Assembly (NCBI GenBank): GCA_964570895.1
Contig: CAZMZD010000004.1
Span: 39,971-103,970 of the forward strand
Length of the DNA stretch: 64,000 bases
Reading direction: 5' to 3'
Source: RGIG1918 sp964570895
Lineage (GTDB): Bacteria > Cyanobacteriota > Vampirovibrionia > Gastranaerophilales > Gastranaerophilaceae
The translations under genes were made by a program, and so were the position numbers. The notes beneath the pieces are model-generated. The model made no database searches. It was not told the DNA's origin and saw nothing but the letters and a program-made list of their open reading frames with translations. This document shows, one piece after another, positions 42,080-52,086 of the stretch (positions are counted from its first letter, which is position 1; the number at the start of each line of letters is the position of its first letter).

Positions 42080-43163
42080 TTATTTTTGCTTTAATTTTGC
42101 TTCAATAAAACCTTCAAGCCCGCCATCCATAACAAAATCAACATTCCCCACTTCATAGCCCGTTCTATGGTCTTTAACCATTTTGTATGGGTGGAAAACA
42201 TAAGAGCGAATTTGCGAGCCAAAATTCACATCCATCGTGGCGCCTTTTAAGTCAGAAATTTTTTCTTCATGCTCTTTCATCTTAAGCGCCAAAAGCTTAG
42301 AAGCAAGCATTTGCATTGCTGTTTCCCTGTTTTGGAGTTGCGACCTTTGCTGCTGGCACTTAACAACAATCCCTGTTGGCTTATGATGAAGCCTAACTGC
42401 TGTTTCAACCTTATTCACATTTTGACCGCCCGCCCCGCCGGAGCGCATAGTATCAATTTCAATGTCATCAGGGTTAATTTCAATTTCATTTTCAAAATTT
42501 TCAAGCAAAGGAATAACTTCCAAAGAAGCAAAACTTGTCTGCCTTTTGTTGTTCGCATTAAATGGCGAAAGGCGAACAAGCCTATGCACACCATGCTCAG
42601 CTTTTAAATAGCCATAAGCATATTCGCCTTCAACTTTAATAACTGCAGATTTAATTCCCGCTTCTTCACCTTCTGTGCCATCAATAATTTCTGCTTTAAA
42701 ATTATGGCTTTCAGCATATCTTAAATACATTCTCTCAAGCATTTGCGCCCAATCTTGAGCATCGACTCCGCCTGCTCCTGCAGTGATTGTGAGCATTGCG
42801 CCAAATTTATCGTATTCGCCGTTTAGCATAAGCTCAAGGTCATATTTATCAAGCTCTAAAGAAATTTTTTTCAGCTCTTCCGTGCTTTCTGAAATTAAAG
42901 TTTCGTCTTGAAGCTCAAGCGCAACAACGGCGTCATCTAAAGAATTTTTTATTCTTTTAATTTTTTCCAGCTTTTGCTCAATATTTTTTTGTTCACGCGA
43001 AAGGCGGGCAGAAAGTTCAGAATTATTCCAAACCTCCGGTTTTTGAAGTTCGCAAGACAACTCTTCAAGCTCTTGCGCTAAATTATCCTCGTCAAAGATA
43101 CCTCGCAAGATTTTCAACTCTGCCTTTAAGTTCCGAGATGTTTTGCTTGAGAATATCTTGCAT
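42080..43163 (-). CDS. prfB: Peptide chain release factor 2, with programmed +1 frameshift
   Basis: Recognises UGA and UAA stops. The gene starts at ATG 43163, two bases after the alaS stop. Frame zero encodes 23 residues (MQDILKQNISELKGRV, then ENLARYL) and meets TGA at 43094-43092. The sequence GCGAGG-TAT-CTT-TGA-C is the classical RF2 frameshift site, with an internal Shine-Dalgarno three bases before CTT. Reading continues in +1 from GAC at 43093, giving about 360 residues in all. SPF near the middle is the stop-codon reader, and GGAGGQNVNK the peptidyl-hydrolysis loop. An ATG at 43117 in the downstream frame would give a shortened product and is less likely. Confidence 0.93.
43091..43106 (-). 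promoter_or_regulatory. prfB autoregulatory frameshift site
   Basis: GAGG, TAT, CTT, TGA, C in order. When RF2 is scarce the in-frame TGA is read slowly and the ribosome slips forward by one base. Confidence 0.92.
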
Positions 43164-43165
43164 AA

Positions 43166-45805
43166 TTAAAAGCTTTCTTCTAATTCTTTCAAATATTTTT
43201 CAATATTTTCCGTTGTTTTAATTGTGCCTTGGGCCATGTTTGGTCTTCCGCCGCCTCTGCCTTCGAGGTTTTTCACAAATTCAGATAATATTTTACCTGA
43301 GTTAATGCCGGCTTTCACCACGCTATCTGTGGCTGAAGCAAACACAATAGCACTGTTATCTGCTTTTTTGCTAACAAGGAATACAAAAGAATTGCCAAGT
43401 TTGCTGTGTAATAATTCAATTCCTGCTTTTATTGCATTTTGCGGGAATTCTTCGATTAATGAAACAAAAACTTTAGCGCTAACGCCACCAATTTCAACTT
43501 CGCGAGCTTTTGATAAGAATGTATTAAATTGATTTTTAGCATTATCTGCTTCTAATGTTTCAATTTTTTGGGTAAGCTCATGATTTTGTGCTTGAAGATT
43601 TGAAATTTTTTCATCAATTTCATTAAAGCGAATTTTATATTTTTTAGAAATTTTTTCAATTTCTTTGTATCTTTCAGCTAAATAGTCAAATGCTGCCCTA
43701 GAGCAAACTGCCTCAATTCTTCTTGTGCCTTGAGAAATAGCGCTTTCAGAAAGAATTTTAACAAGCCCAAGATTTTTTGAAGCGCTTGTGTGCGTGCCAC
43801 CGCAAAGTTCTTTAGAAATAACTTTGCCATTTTCTTCAAAACAAACAACTCGAACATCGTCTTCATATTTTTCGTCAAACAATGCAATAGCGCCTGATTT
43901 TTTAGCGTCTTCAAGTTTCATTACATCAGTATGTTGAGAAATTTCTTCTAAAATCCAAGAATTAATAATTTCTTCAACTTTAGTAATTTCAGCTTCTGTC
44001 ATCGCACGCCCGAACGAGAAGTCATAACGACATCTGTTTTCTTCAACTTGAGAACCCGCTTGATGAACTTCATCGCCTAAAACTTTAATAAGCGCAGCTT
44101 GCAAGAAGTGCGCAAGTGAGTGATGTTTTTCAATTGAACGACGTCTTTTTGCGTTAATTTTAGCGCTCACTTTGTCGCCAAGCTTAAAGTTTCCTTTTGC
44201 CTGATGAACATAAGTTTTTTGAACTTTAAATGTGTTGAACACAGGATATTGAACGCCGCCTGCTACGACAACACCCGTGTCGCCCACCTGACCGCCACAT
44301 TCAGCGTAGAATGGAGTTTTATCTAAAATTAAGTCAACCGGCTCATCGTCTTCAACTTCTGTTAGCTTATTCAAACCGCGAACAAGCCCAACAACTGTTG
44401 CTTCGCATTCGTCTTCGCTGTACCCCACAAAAGCTGTTTCAGGATAGTCAACATAGACAATATCATTCGCAACACTTGTTTTTTGAGCGCTTGCACGAGC
44501 TCTTTCTTTTTGCTCTTGCATGCAGTTTTTAAAGCCTTCTTCGTCCGTTTCTAAACCTTGCTCTTGTGCAATTTCGCGAGTAAGTTCCATAGGAAAACCG
44601 TACGTGTCATACAATTTGAAAGCTTCTTCGCCTGAAATTGTAGTGCCGCCTTCTGCTTTTATTTGAGCAATAATTTCTTCGATGTGTTTCCAGCCTTTTT
44701 TCAAAGTAAGCTTAAATCTTTCTTCTTCTTCAAGGAAAAGAGATTTAATTTTTTCTTGGTTTTCTTTTAATTCAGGATAGAAACCGCCATAAATTTCAAC
44801 AACTTTGTCAACCAAAGGCGCAAGGAACGGAAGTTCCAATCCTAAAAGATAACCATGGCGCAATGCTCTTCTTAAAATCATGCGAAGAACATATCCGCGA
44901 CCTTCATTTGAACCCTTAATGCCATCTGCCATCATAAATGTAACGCAGCGGAGGTGGTCCGTTATAATTCTTAAAGAAATATCTGTTTTGGGATTTTCTT
45001 TATATTTTTTGCCTGAAAGTTTGCAAACTTCTTCTAAAATCGGGTAAAGAAGGTCTGTTTCAAATGTTGAATTTACCCCTTGGCAAACCATCGCGATACG
45101 TTCTAGGCCCATACCTGTGTCAACATTTTTCTTTTCAAGTGGAGATTGGTTTCCTTCTTCATCTTGGAATAATTCAGTGAAAACTAAGTTCCAAATTTCA
45201 ACCCATCTGTCGCATTCGCAAGTTGCAATTGAACAATCATCAGAACATGCTAAATGCTCGCCAAGGTCATAGTGAATTTCAGAACATGGACCACAAGGAC
45301 CAGATGCCCCAGGGGGACCCCAGAAATTATCTTTTTTACCTTTTCTTAAAATTCTATCTGCACTAACGCCTGCTTTTTTCCATAATTCAATAGCTTCATC
45401 ATCGTTTTCAAAAACGGTAATCCAAAGCCTTGATTTATCTAAGCCTAAATAATTGGTGACAAAATCCCAAGCCCAAGGAATAACCTCTTCTTTGTAATAA
45501 TCGCCAAAGCTAAAGTTGCCTAACATTTCAAAGAATGTGTGGTGACGAGGTGTTCTTCCAACATTTTCAATGTCGGAATCTTTGCCACCCGCACGAGCAC
45601 ATTTTTGACAACTAACTGCTCTATGTGGTTCAAATGGTGGTGTTTCCAACCCCAAAAAATATGGAACAAATTGAACCATGCCCGCAGTTGTGAGTAAAAT
45701 TGTAGGATTATTCGGAATTAATGACGAAGATTTAATCCTAGCAGATTGGTGCTTTTTTTCAAAAAAGTCTAAAAATAATTCTCTAATTTCAGCTGATGTT
45801 TTCAT
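43166..45805 (-). CDS. alaS: Alanyl-tRNA synthetase
   Basis: 879 residues: TSAEIRELFLDFFEKKHH-like start, the class II catalytic core with FFEMLGNFSFGDYYKEE near residue 80, the editing domain with HSLAHFLQAALIKVLGDEVHQAGS near residue 570 and CGGTH near 668 (zinc and editing residues), and a C-terminal C-Ala domain with RGGGRPNMAQG. I use ATG 45805 since family members begin with TSAEIR-like sequence; ATG 45823 would add six residues. Neither has a Shine-Dalgarno; TAAAAT lies eight bases before 45805. prfB follows immediately. Confidence 0.97.
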   Translation of the reverse strand: MKTSAEIRELFLDFFEKKHQSARIKSSSLIPNNPTILLTTAGMVQFVPYFLGLETPPFEPHRAVSCQKCARAGGKDSDIENVGRTPRHHTFFEMLGNFSFGDYYKEEVIPWAWDFVTNYLGLDKSRLWITVFENDDEAIELWKKAGVSADRILRKGKKDNFWGPPGASGPCGPCSEIHYDLGEHLACSDDCSIATCECDRWVEIWNLVFTELFQDEEGNQSPLEKKNVDTGMGLERIAMVCQGVNSTFETDLLYPILEEVCKLSGKKYKENPKTDISLRIITDHLRCVTFMMADGIKGSNEGRGYVLRMILRRALRHGYLLGLELPFLAPLVDKVVEIYGGFYPELKENQEKIKSLFLEEEERFKLTLKKGWKHIEEIIAQIKAEGGTTISGEEAFKLYDTYGFPMELTREIAQEQGLETDEEGFKNCMQEQKERARASAQKTSVANDIVYVDYPETAFVGYSEDECEATVVGLVRGLNKLTEVEDDEPVDLILDKTPFYAECGGQVGDTGVVVAGGVQYPVFNTFKVQKTYVHQAKGNFKLGDKVSAKINAKRRRSIEKHHSLAHFLQAALIKVLGDEVHQAGSQVEENRCRYDFSFGRAMTEAEITKVEEIINSWILEEISQHTDVMKLEDAKKSGAIALFDEKYEDDVRVVCFEENGKVISKELCGGTHTSASKNLGLVKILSESAISQGTRRIEAVCSRAAFDYLAERYKEIEKISKKYKIRFNEIDEKISNLQAQNHELTQKIETLEADNAKNQFNTFLSKAREVEIGGVSAKVFVSLIEEFPQNAIKAGIELLHSKLGNSFVFLVSKKADNSAIVFASATDSVVKAGINSGKILSEFVKNLEGRGGGRPNMAQGTIKTTENIEKYLKELEESF

Positions 45806-45856
45806 AATTATTGATTTTAACATAAAATATAAAATATATAATTAAAAATTTAATTT

Positions 45857-48280
45857 ATGAACAAAATTATTATTTTAACCATCATTTATATCTTCGGTTT
45901 AATTTCAGCTATTTTAAGTGCTGAATATATGTTTTCGCTTATTTTGGTTATGATTTTTGCATTTTTAAGATATAAAAAAGTTTTTAGCAAATTTTTCTTA
46001 ATTAGCGCTTTTTGTTTATTTATTCTTGCAAACCTAAACTATAATTTTCATTCAAAAACAAGCGATAACCTTTCAAACCTTGGCTTTATAGATAAAGCAA
46101 AAATCACAGGGAAAATAATTTCAATTCCTGAAAATTTAGACGAAAGAAACAAAACAAGGTTTTATTTTAAAGTTGATAAAATCAAACACGAAAACGCAAT
46201 TGAAGAAAATCTAAATTCAAAAACTTTTGTCACAATAAATAATGTTTTATATTCGCCCGATTTAAAAATAGGAAACACTGTTGAAATTTATGGCAAACCA
46301 AGAAAGCCAAGTGCAGGAACAAACCCATCCCAATTTAATTATAGAACATATCTTGCGCACAAAAACACTTTCACGGTTTTCTATGGCGAAGGGAATTGTT
46401 TTAAAATTGCTCAAAACGAAAAATCTCTAAAAGAGAAAATGCTTTGGGGAGCAATTCAAACACTTGATAAAACAAGGGAAAACATCCTTTTAAAACACAA
46501 GAAATATATAAAAAGCCCAAATTATGAAATTTTAGGCGGAGTCGTTTTTGGAGATGACGCAGTTAACCCGCCTGAAGACATTAAAGAAAAATTTAAAAAC
46601 TCAGGGCTCATGCACCTTTTGGCTGCGTCTGGGTTGAATGTCGCGCTAATTTTTGGAATTTGGTGGTTTGTTGGTTCAAAAATTTCTTTAGGATACCGTA
46701 CAAACATTATTTCAGGCATTTTGCTTGTTCTTGTTTATTCAGTTATGACGGGGCTTCCGCCATCAATTTTAAGAGCGACGCTTATGCTTTTATTTGTGTT
46801 GATTGGAAAACTTTTTGATAAAAGTGCAGACAGTTTAGCTTTAGTTTTCTTTGTGGGGCTAATTTTGCTCATTTTCAACCCGCAAATGATTTTCGATGTC
46901 GGCTTTCAATTGTCTTTTATCGTAACTTTGGGCTTGATTTATTGCATGGGCAATATTTCAAAATCTCTTGCGGATTTAAACAAAAAATATAAAGAAGCAA
47001 TTAAAGAAAACAAATTTAAAAAATATTTGAAAAAAGTGACCCCAAGCGGAATTATTGAAACATTTTGTGTCCCGCTTGTTGCGCAAATTAGTGTTATTCC
47101 GCTTCAATTATACTATTTCAACACCTTCACTCCATACAGTTTCTTTGCAAACATCTGTATTTTGCCTTTTATCGGAATTGTGAGCTTTTTGGGTTTTCTG
47201 TCTTCAATTTTTGCTTTCCTGCATTTAGATTTTTGCGTTTGTATTTTAGATAAAATCGTAAATCCGTTTATTGCCATTATCATTTGTATTTCAAATTATT
47301 TTTCTTCTCTTGAAACTTCGATTTTATTTTTCCCATCGCCAAAAATTTTGCAAATTATTTTATATTACATTTTAGTTTGCTTGATTTTCAAAAGTATTGG
47401 CGAAAAATTCCAATCGAAAAAACTTGTTTTTGTAAACATTATTTTAAGCATTGCCCTTGCCTTAAGCTTTATAAAGCCTGTAAATAATAATCTGGAAATT
47501 TTAGTTTTTGACGTTGGAAATGCGGATAGTTTTTTAATTAAAACTCCTCAAAACAAACACATATTAATTGATACAGGCAAACTCCCATACAGAGGGAAAA
47601 GCCAAGCAGAGATGATAATTAACGAATATTTTAAAGATGAAGCGATAAGGAAGATTGATTTTCTTATTTTAACTCATTTTGATATTGACCACGCAGGCGG
47701 CGCATATGACATTGCAAAAAATTTCAATGTAGCGCACACAATAATTGAACATGGCGAAATTAAAAACAAAGTAAGCGAAAATTTCTTAAAACTTGCGGAT
47801 GAAAAGAAAATCCCTGTTCAAAAAGTTGAAAACAATAAAATAATACTTGATGAAAACGGGCTTAAAATAACCACTTATTATGATAAAAATTCAGAAAACC
47901 AAAACGATAATTCAATCGTAACTCTTCTTGAATATAAAGGCGAAAAAGTTTTATTTATGGGCGATATGTCTGCATTAGCATACAAGAAAATCTCAAATTT
48001 AATTCCTGAAGTTAATATTATAAAAATTGGGCACCACGGCGCGCTTGGAAGCGTTGATGATTTTATGCTTGATAAATTAAAACCGCAAAAAATTATTATC
48101 TCGACCGGCTTAAATCACTACGGGCACCCGCACCGCGAAACCCTTAAAACTATCAGAAAACATAAAATTCCGATTTACTCAACAAAAGAATTTGGCGCAA
48201 TTAAATTTATTTATGATGAAGAAATGGGAAAATTCACTCCTTATAAATTTAAAAACGAAAAATTTGAAGAAATAATATAG
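45857..48280 (+). CDS. comEC: ComEC/Rec2 DNA uptake channel protein
   Basis: Inner-membrane channel for single-stranded DNA in natural transformation. 807 residues. The N-terminus has several TM segments, then an OB-like soluble part (DUF4131 region, residues about 65-175), then the Competence core with LMHLLAASGLNVALIFGIWW near residue 255 and a second set of TM segments. The C-terminal metallo-beta-lactamase domain has VFDVGNADSFLIKT near 550 and THFDIDHAGG near 610. A TATAAT at 45837-45842 leaves about eight leader bases and no ribosome site. Confidence 0.95.
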   Translation: MNKIIILTIIYIFGLISAILSAEYMFSLILVMIFAFLRYKKVFSKFFLISAFCLFILANLNYNFHSKTSDNLSNLGFIDKAKITGKIISIPENLDERNKTRFYFKVDKIKHENAIEENLNSKTFVTINNVLYSPDLKIGNTVEIYGKPRKPSAGTNPSQFNYRTYLAHKNTFTVFYGEGNCFKIAQNEKSLKEKMLWGAIQTLDKTRENILLKHKKYIKSPNYEILGGVVFGDDAVNPPEDIKEKFKNSGLMHLLAASGLNVALIFGIWWFVGSKISLGYRTNIISGILLVLVYSVMTGLPPSILRATLMLLFVLIGKLFDKSADSLALVFFVGLILLIFNPQMIFDVGFQLSFIVTLGLIYCMGNISKSLADLNKKYKEAIKENKFKKYLKKVTPSGIIETFCVPLVAQISVIPLQLYYFNTFTPYSFFANICILPFIGIVSFLGFLSSIFAFLHLDFCVCILDKIVNPFIAIIICISNYFSSLETSILFFPSPKILQIILYYILVCLIFKSIGEKFQSKKLVFVNIILSIALALSFIKPVNNNLEILVFDVGNADSFLIKTPQNKHILIDTGKLPYRGKSQAEMIINEYFKDEAIRKIDFLILTHFDIDHAGGAYDIAKNFNVAHTIIEHGEIKNKVSENFLKLADEKKIPVQKVENNKIILDENGLKITTYYDKNSENQNDNSIVTLLEYKGEKVLFMGDMSALAYKKISNLIPEVNIIKIGHHGALGSVDDFMLDKLKPQKIIISTGLNHYGHPHRETLKTIRKHKIPIYSTKEFGAIKFIYDEEMGKFTPYKFKNEKFEEII

Positions 48281-48315
48281 TCTGATTTAACGATAAAAAA
48301 TGTTGAATTATAGCA

Positions 48316-48321
48316 TATAAT
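48316..48321 (+). promoter_or_regulatory. -10 box of the 48328 gene, leaderless configuration
   Basis: TATAAT, spacer GGCACT, ATG 48328. Confidence 0.5.
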
Positions 48322-48327
48322 GGCACT

Positions 48328-48696
48328 ATGTTATTTGTGTTTATAAATGTAATATTATTTGCTCTTGAAATTATTATTTGCGCTGCATTAATTTTCTATA
48401 TTTTAAAAGCAGACAAATGGGCGCTTGATATGAAAAAAACTGTGGAAAACGGGGCTCATGAAGCAATAACTTCAATAAAAAGTTTTAGAAATAATCTAAA
48501 GAAAATAAATAAAATTTTAGACAATATCAAAAATTTTAAACGTTCACTCACAAGAAAAATTATTGCCCAAGCGCTTGATTTAATCAGCATTTTGCAGCTT
48601 TTTACAGATAAAAAACAAACGGGAAAATTGTGGAAGGTCGCAGGGCTTAAAATAATTAAAGGGTTCCTGCTCGGGCTTAAAATGGTGAACGAATAA
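48328..48696 (+). CDS. Small single-pass membrane protein of unknown function
   Basis: 122 residues. One N-terminal membrane segment (FVFINVILFALEIIICAALIFYIL, residues 3-26) is followed by a basic helical tail with KSFRNNLKKINKILDNIKNFKRS and a terminal LLGLKMVNE. No family is recognised. It lies between comEC and comEB, so a role near DNA uptake is possible but only by position. Confidence 0.55.
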   Translation: MLFVFINVILFALEIIICAALIFYILKADKWALDMKKTVENGAHEAITSIKSFRNNLKKINKILDNIKNFKRSLTRKIIAQALDLISILQLFTDKKQTGKLWKVAGLKIIKGFLLGLKMVNE

Positions 48697-48752
48697 ACTT
48701 GTTTGCTATTTAGTGAACTTTTTGGTAATATTTCGCTTGAAAGGCGGGAATT

Positions 48753-49202
48753 ATGGATATTATCAAATGGAATGAATATTTTTTACAAATTGCAAAAACA
48801 GTGGCACTTCGCTCTAATTGCATAAGAGCACAAGTGGGCGCTGTTATTGTTGGAGAAGATAAAAAAATCAAAGCAACAGGCTATAATGGCACACCTTCAA
48901 AAGTTGTTTCTTGTGCTGAAATTGGCAAATGCTATAGAATTGAAAACAATATTCCATCCGGCACCCGCTATGAAACTTGCAGAAGCATTCACGCAGAACA
49001 AAATGCCATAATTCAAGCAGGGCAAGACCGTTGCAAAGGTGGCACAATGTATATTTGGGGGCACAATTTTATATGCATTCTTTGCAAAAGATTTATTGTG
49101 CAAGCAGGCATTAGAGATATTTATCTACAAAAAGATGAGGATTCTCCAATCGAATATGTGACTGTTGAACAAATTAAAGAAGAGCTTTCTAACGCTTTCT
49201 AA
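48753..49202 (+). CDS. comEB: dCMP deaminase-family protein (ComEB-like)
   Basis: 149 residues with the zinc-dependent deaminase site: CRSIHAEQNAIIQAG near residue 73 (zinc His and catalytic Glu) and CILCKRFIVQAGI near residue 108 (two zinc Cys). QVGAVIVGEDKKIKATGYNGTP near residue 30 is typical of dCMP deaminases. It supplies dUMP for dTMP synthesis. AAAGGCGGG lies upstream. It sits after comEC as in Bacillus, where the comE locus carries both. Confidence 0.93.
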   Translation: MDIIKWNEYFLQIAKTVALRSNCIRAQVGAVIVGEDKKIKATGYNGTPSKVVSCAEIGKCYRIENNIPSGTRYETCRSIHAEQNAIIQAGQDRCKGGTMYIWGHNFICILCKRFIVQAGIRDIYLQKDEDSPIEYVTVEQIKEELSNAF

Positions 49203-49216
49203 CTTTTCTTGCGCTT

Positions 49217-50122
49217 TTAGTTTTCTTTAATTGCTTCAAACACAGAATCTAAAACTGCTAAAAGTTCGCCTTTTTCAATGCCATCAAGCTCAACAAGAGG
49301 TCTTCTAACATAATCTTCGCAGATTTTAAGACTTGCAAGAGCAGCTTTTGCAGGAATTGGGTTTGGCGCCATAAACAATTTTTTGAATATTGGATAAAGC
49401 TTTAAGTGCATATTTTTTGCTGCATTAACTTGGCCTGTTTTGTAGTTTCTAATCATAGATTTAATTTCTGAACCAACAACATGGCTTGCAACAGAAACCA
49501 CGCCATGTGCGCCAAGAGAAAGCATAGGCAATGTTAAGCTATCATCGCCTGAATAAATTGCAAAGTCGCTTGGGCAAAGGCTTCTAAGCTCTGAAATTAA
49601 ATCAATGTTTGGGTTGCTTTGCTTAATTGCAACAATGTTTGGGTATTCTTTCGCAAGGAAGGCAACTGTTTGCGGGTCAATCGCAATGCCTGTGCGAGAT
49701 GGAATATTGTATAAAATAATCGGCAAATCAACTGCACGAGCAACTGCGCCAAAGTGTTCAATCAAACCTTTTTGGTTAGGTTTGTTGTAATATGGCACAA
49801 CTGATAAAATTGCATCTGCACCAAGTTCTTGAGCTTTTTTGCTTGATTCAACCGCCGTTTTAGTTGAATTTGAACCGGCGCCTAAAATAACTTTGCAAGA
49901 ATTGCCCGCAATTGATTTAACTGTGTATAAAAGTTCGTATTCCTCTTCATGAGTAAGTGTTGGGCTTTCGCCTGTCGTTCCTGCAACAAGAATTGCGTCT
50001 GAACCATTTTCTGATAAATGCCTAACAAGATTATTAACTGCTGTGTAATCTATGTTTAAGTCTTTATCAAACGGCGTAATCATTGCCGTAATAACTTCAC
50101 CTGCATCATATCTGAGTGTCAT
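49217..50122 (-). CDS. dapA: 4-hydroxy-tetrahydrodipicolinate synthase
   Basis: It condenses pyruvate and aspartate semialdehyde, the first committed step of lysine and diaminopimelate synthesis. 301 residues. GTTGESPTLTHEE near residue 48, the Tyr in LYNIPSRTGI near 137, and the Schiff-base Lys in VAIKQSNPN near 165 are present. ATG 50122 has TAGGAGA upstream. It is the third gene of dapB-asd-dapA. Confidence 0.97.
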   Translation of the reverse strand: MTLRYDAGEVITAMITPFDKDLNIDYTAVNNLVRHLSENGSDAILVAGTTGESPTLTHEEEYELLYTVKSIAGNSCKVILGAGSNSTKTAVESSKKAQELGADAILSVVPYYNKPNQKGLIEHFGAVARAVDLPIILYNIPSRTGIAIDPQTVAFLAKEYPNIVAIKQSNPNIDLISELRSLCPSDFAIYSGDDSLTLPMLSLGAHGVVSVASHVVGSEIKSMIRNYKTGQVNAAKNMHLKLYPIFKKLFMAPNPIPAKAALASLKICEDYVRRPLVELDGIEKGELLAVLDSVFEAIKEN

Positions 50123-50136
50123 ACAATCTCCTATTC

Positions 50137-51156
50137 TTAATATAAGCCCATTTCAATAACTCTTTTTGCAATTCTAACTGTGTTTAGCGCAGCGCCAATT
50201 CTTAAATTGTCTGCAACACAGAATAAATCTATACCATTATCAAAAGCTATTGATTTTCTTATTCTGCCAACATATACAGGGTCTTTACCTGCTGTGTGTT
50301 TTGGTGTTGGATACACAAATTCTTGTGGGTTATCAAAAACTTCGACACCCCAAGCTGCTTCAAGCACTTCGCGAGCACGTTCAGGCGTGATTGGTTTTTC
50401 AAATTCAATAGTTGCAGCTTCTGAGTGGCTGTTGAAAACAGGAACGCGAACCGCAGTGCATGAAATTGGAACAGATTCCGGCAAGTGCATAATTTTTCTT
50501 GTTTCGTTTGTAACTTTCATTTCTTCTTTTGTATAACCATTTTCAACAAAAGTATCAATTTGCGGAATAACATTGAATGCTATTTCATATTTGAAAGCTT
50601 TATTTTCAAATTTCTCGCCTTCAAGCGCTGCTTTTGTGTTATCTCTGAGTTCGTTAATTGCTTTAAGCCCTGCGCCCGACACTGCTTGATATGTTGAAAC
50701 GATTAATCTTTTAATTTTTGCTTCTTCATCTAATGGTTTAAGCACAAGCATTAATTGAGAAGTTGAGCAATTTGGGTTTGCAATAATGCCTTTATGTTTT
50801 CTCAAATCTTCGTCATTAACTCCAACGATAACAAGCGGAACTTCAGGGTCCATTCTGTATGCGCTTGAGTTATCAATGAACACGCAACCTCTTTTAACTG
50901 CTTCCGGTGCCATCGCCAAGCTTGTTGAGCCGCCTGCTGAAGCTAAAATTATGTTTATACCTTCAAATGCTTCAGGTGTTGCTTCAATAACTGTATGTTT
51001 TTCACCTTTAAATTCAATTTCTGAACCTGCTGAACGGCTGGAAGCTAAAAATTTAATGTCTGAATATGGAACATTAAGTTCAGCGAGTATTTTCAATATT
51101 TCACGTCCAACAACGCCTGTTGCGCCTAAAACCCCAATTACCGGTAATTTTGTCAT
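50137..51156 (-). CDS. asd: Aspartate-semialdehyde dehydrogenase
   Basis: It reduces aspartyl phosphate to aspartate semialdehyde. 339 residues. VIGVLGATGVVGREILKIL at the start is the NADP site; the catalytic Cys lies in NPNCSTSQLML near residue 128, and the His in RVPVFNSHSEAATIE near 240. ATG 51156 overlaps the TGA of dapB (ATGA), with GGAGAA upstream, so the pair is coupled. Confidence 0.97.
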   Translation of the reverse strand: MTKLPVIGVLGATGVVGREILKILAELNVPYSDIKFLASSRSAGSEIEFKGEKHTVIEATPEAFEGINIILASAGGSTSLAMAPEAVKRGCVFIDNSSAYRMDPEVPLVIVGVNDEDLRKHKGIIANPNCSTSQLMLVLKPLDEEAKIKRLIVSTYQAVSGAGLKAINELRDNTKAALEGEKFENKAFKYEIAFNVIPQIDTFVENGYTKEEMKVTNETRKIMHLPESVPISCTAVRVPVFNSHSEAATIEFEKPITPERAREVLEAAWGVEVFDNPQEFVYPTPKHTAGKDPVYVGRIRKSIAFDNGIDLFCVADNLRIGAALNTVRIAKRVIEMGLY

Positions 51157-51926
51157 AGTATATTCTCCAAACCATATATAAATTTATTATTTTCGTAAAC
51201 ATTTCTAACTGCAAGCAAAACGCCAGACATATAGCATTTTCTATCAATTGAATCATGACGAATTTTAAGAGTTTGACCAGATGAGCCAAAAACAACTTCT
51301 TGGCTTGCTACAAACCCCGGCATTCTGATTGAATGGATTTTAATATTTCCATCGTGACATGCTCCGCGAGCGCCATCAATTGTTTCTTTTTCAGGGCAAT
51401 TGCCAAGCATGAAATTATCTTTTTCTTTTCTCATAATTTCTGCTGTTTTAATTGCGGTTCCTGAAGGTGCGTCTTTCTTTTGATTGTGGTGAAATTCTAA
51501 AATTTCTGCATTATCAAAATATTTTGCAGCAAGCCCTGAAAACATCATCATTAAAACTGCGCCAATTGAAAAATTAGGTGCAATAAAAACGCCGACATTT
51601 TTTTCTTTAGATAATTCTTCAAGTTCTTTAATTTGTTCCGGTTTTAAACCTGTTGTTCCAATAACAGATTTAACCCCTTTACTTATGTATGTTTTAACAT
51701 TTTTATAAACATTATCAGGTTGCGTAAAATCAACAATTACATCAGGATTTGTTTTTTCAATTCCAGCTATCAAATCAGATTCTACAAAAACCCCTTTGCT
51801 AGCTTCCGCTCCGGCGCCTGCAATATCCACTGCAAGAACAAGCTCGCAATCAGAAGAAGCAACCACTGCTTCAACCACTTCTTTCCCCATTTTGCCAAGA
51901 GCGCCTGTTATTCCTACTTTTATCAA
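51153..51926 (-). CDS. dapB: 4-hydroxy-tetrahydrodipicolinate reductase
   Basis: 257 residues. VGITGALGKMGKEVVEAV is the NAD(P)H site; FSIGAVLMM near residue 120, EFHHNQKKDAPSGTA near 148 (catalytic His pair and the KDAPSGT dipicolinate loop) and SIRMPGFVASQEVVFG near 205 are canonical. The start is TTG 51926, supported by AAAGGAGA six bases upstream. It is the first gene of the dapB-asd-dapA operon; the product is consumed by Ddh (5538-6515). Confidence 0.96.
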   Translation of the reverse strand: MIKVGITGALGKMGKEVVEAVVASSDCELVLAVDIAGAGAEASKGVFVESDLIAGIEKTNPDVIVDFTQPDNVYKNVKTYISKGVKSVIGTTGLKPEQIKELEELSKEKNVGVFIAPNFSIGAVLMMMFSGLAAKYFDNAEILEFHHNQKKDAPSGTAIKTAEIMRKEKDNFMLGNCPEKETIDGARGACHDGNIKIHSIRMPGFVASQEVVFGSSGQTLKIRHDSIDRKCYMSGVLLAVRNVYENNKFIYGLENIL

Positions 51927-52086
51927 AGTTTTCTCCTTTTTTTCTTAATTATTCTAGCATGGCAAATAATGTTGTTCAAGGTAAAATTATGTTTTATTAA
52001 ATAAAATTTAATGGCAAATTTATTTATTTTCATGTTTTGATATGAAAAAATAGCTATATAAAATATAAAATGTTAGGAGAAAGTTG

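Noticed and set aside
45806..45856. Exact six-base leaderless box for alaS or comEC
   Set aside because: For alaS the nearest TAAAAT is eight bases away, and for comEC the TATAAT is 14 bases away, so they were left out of the strict class.
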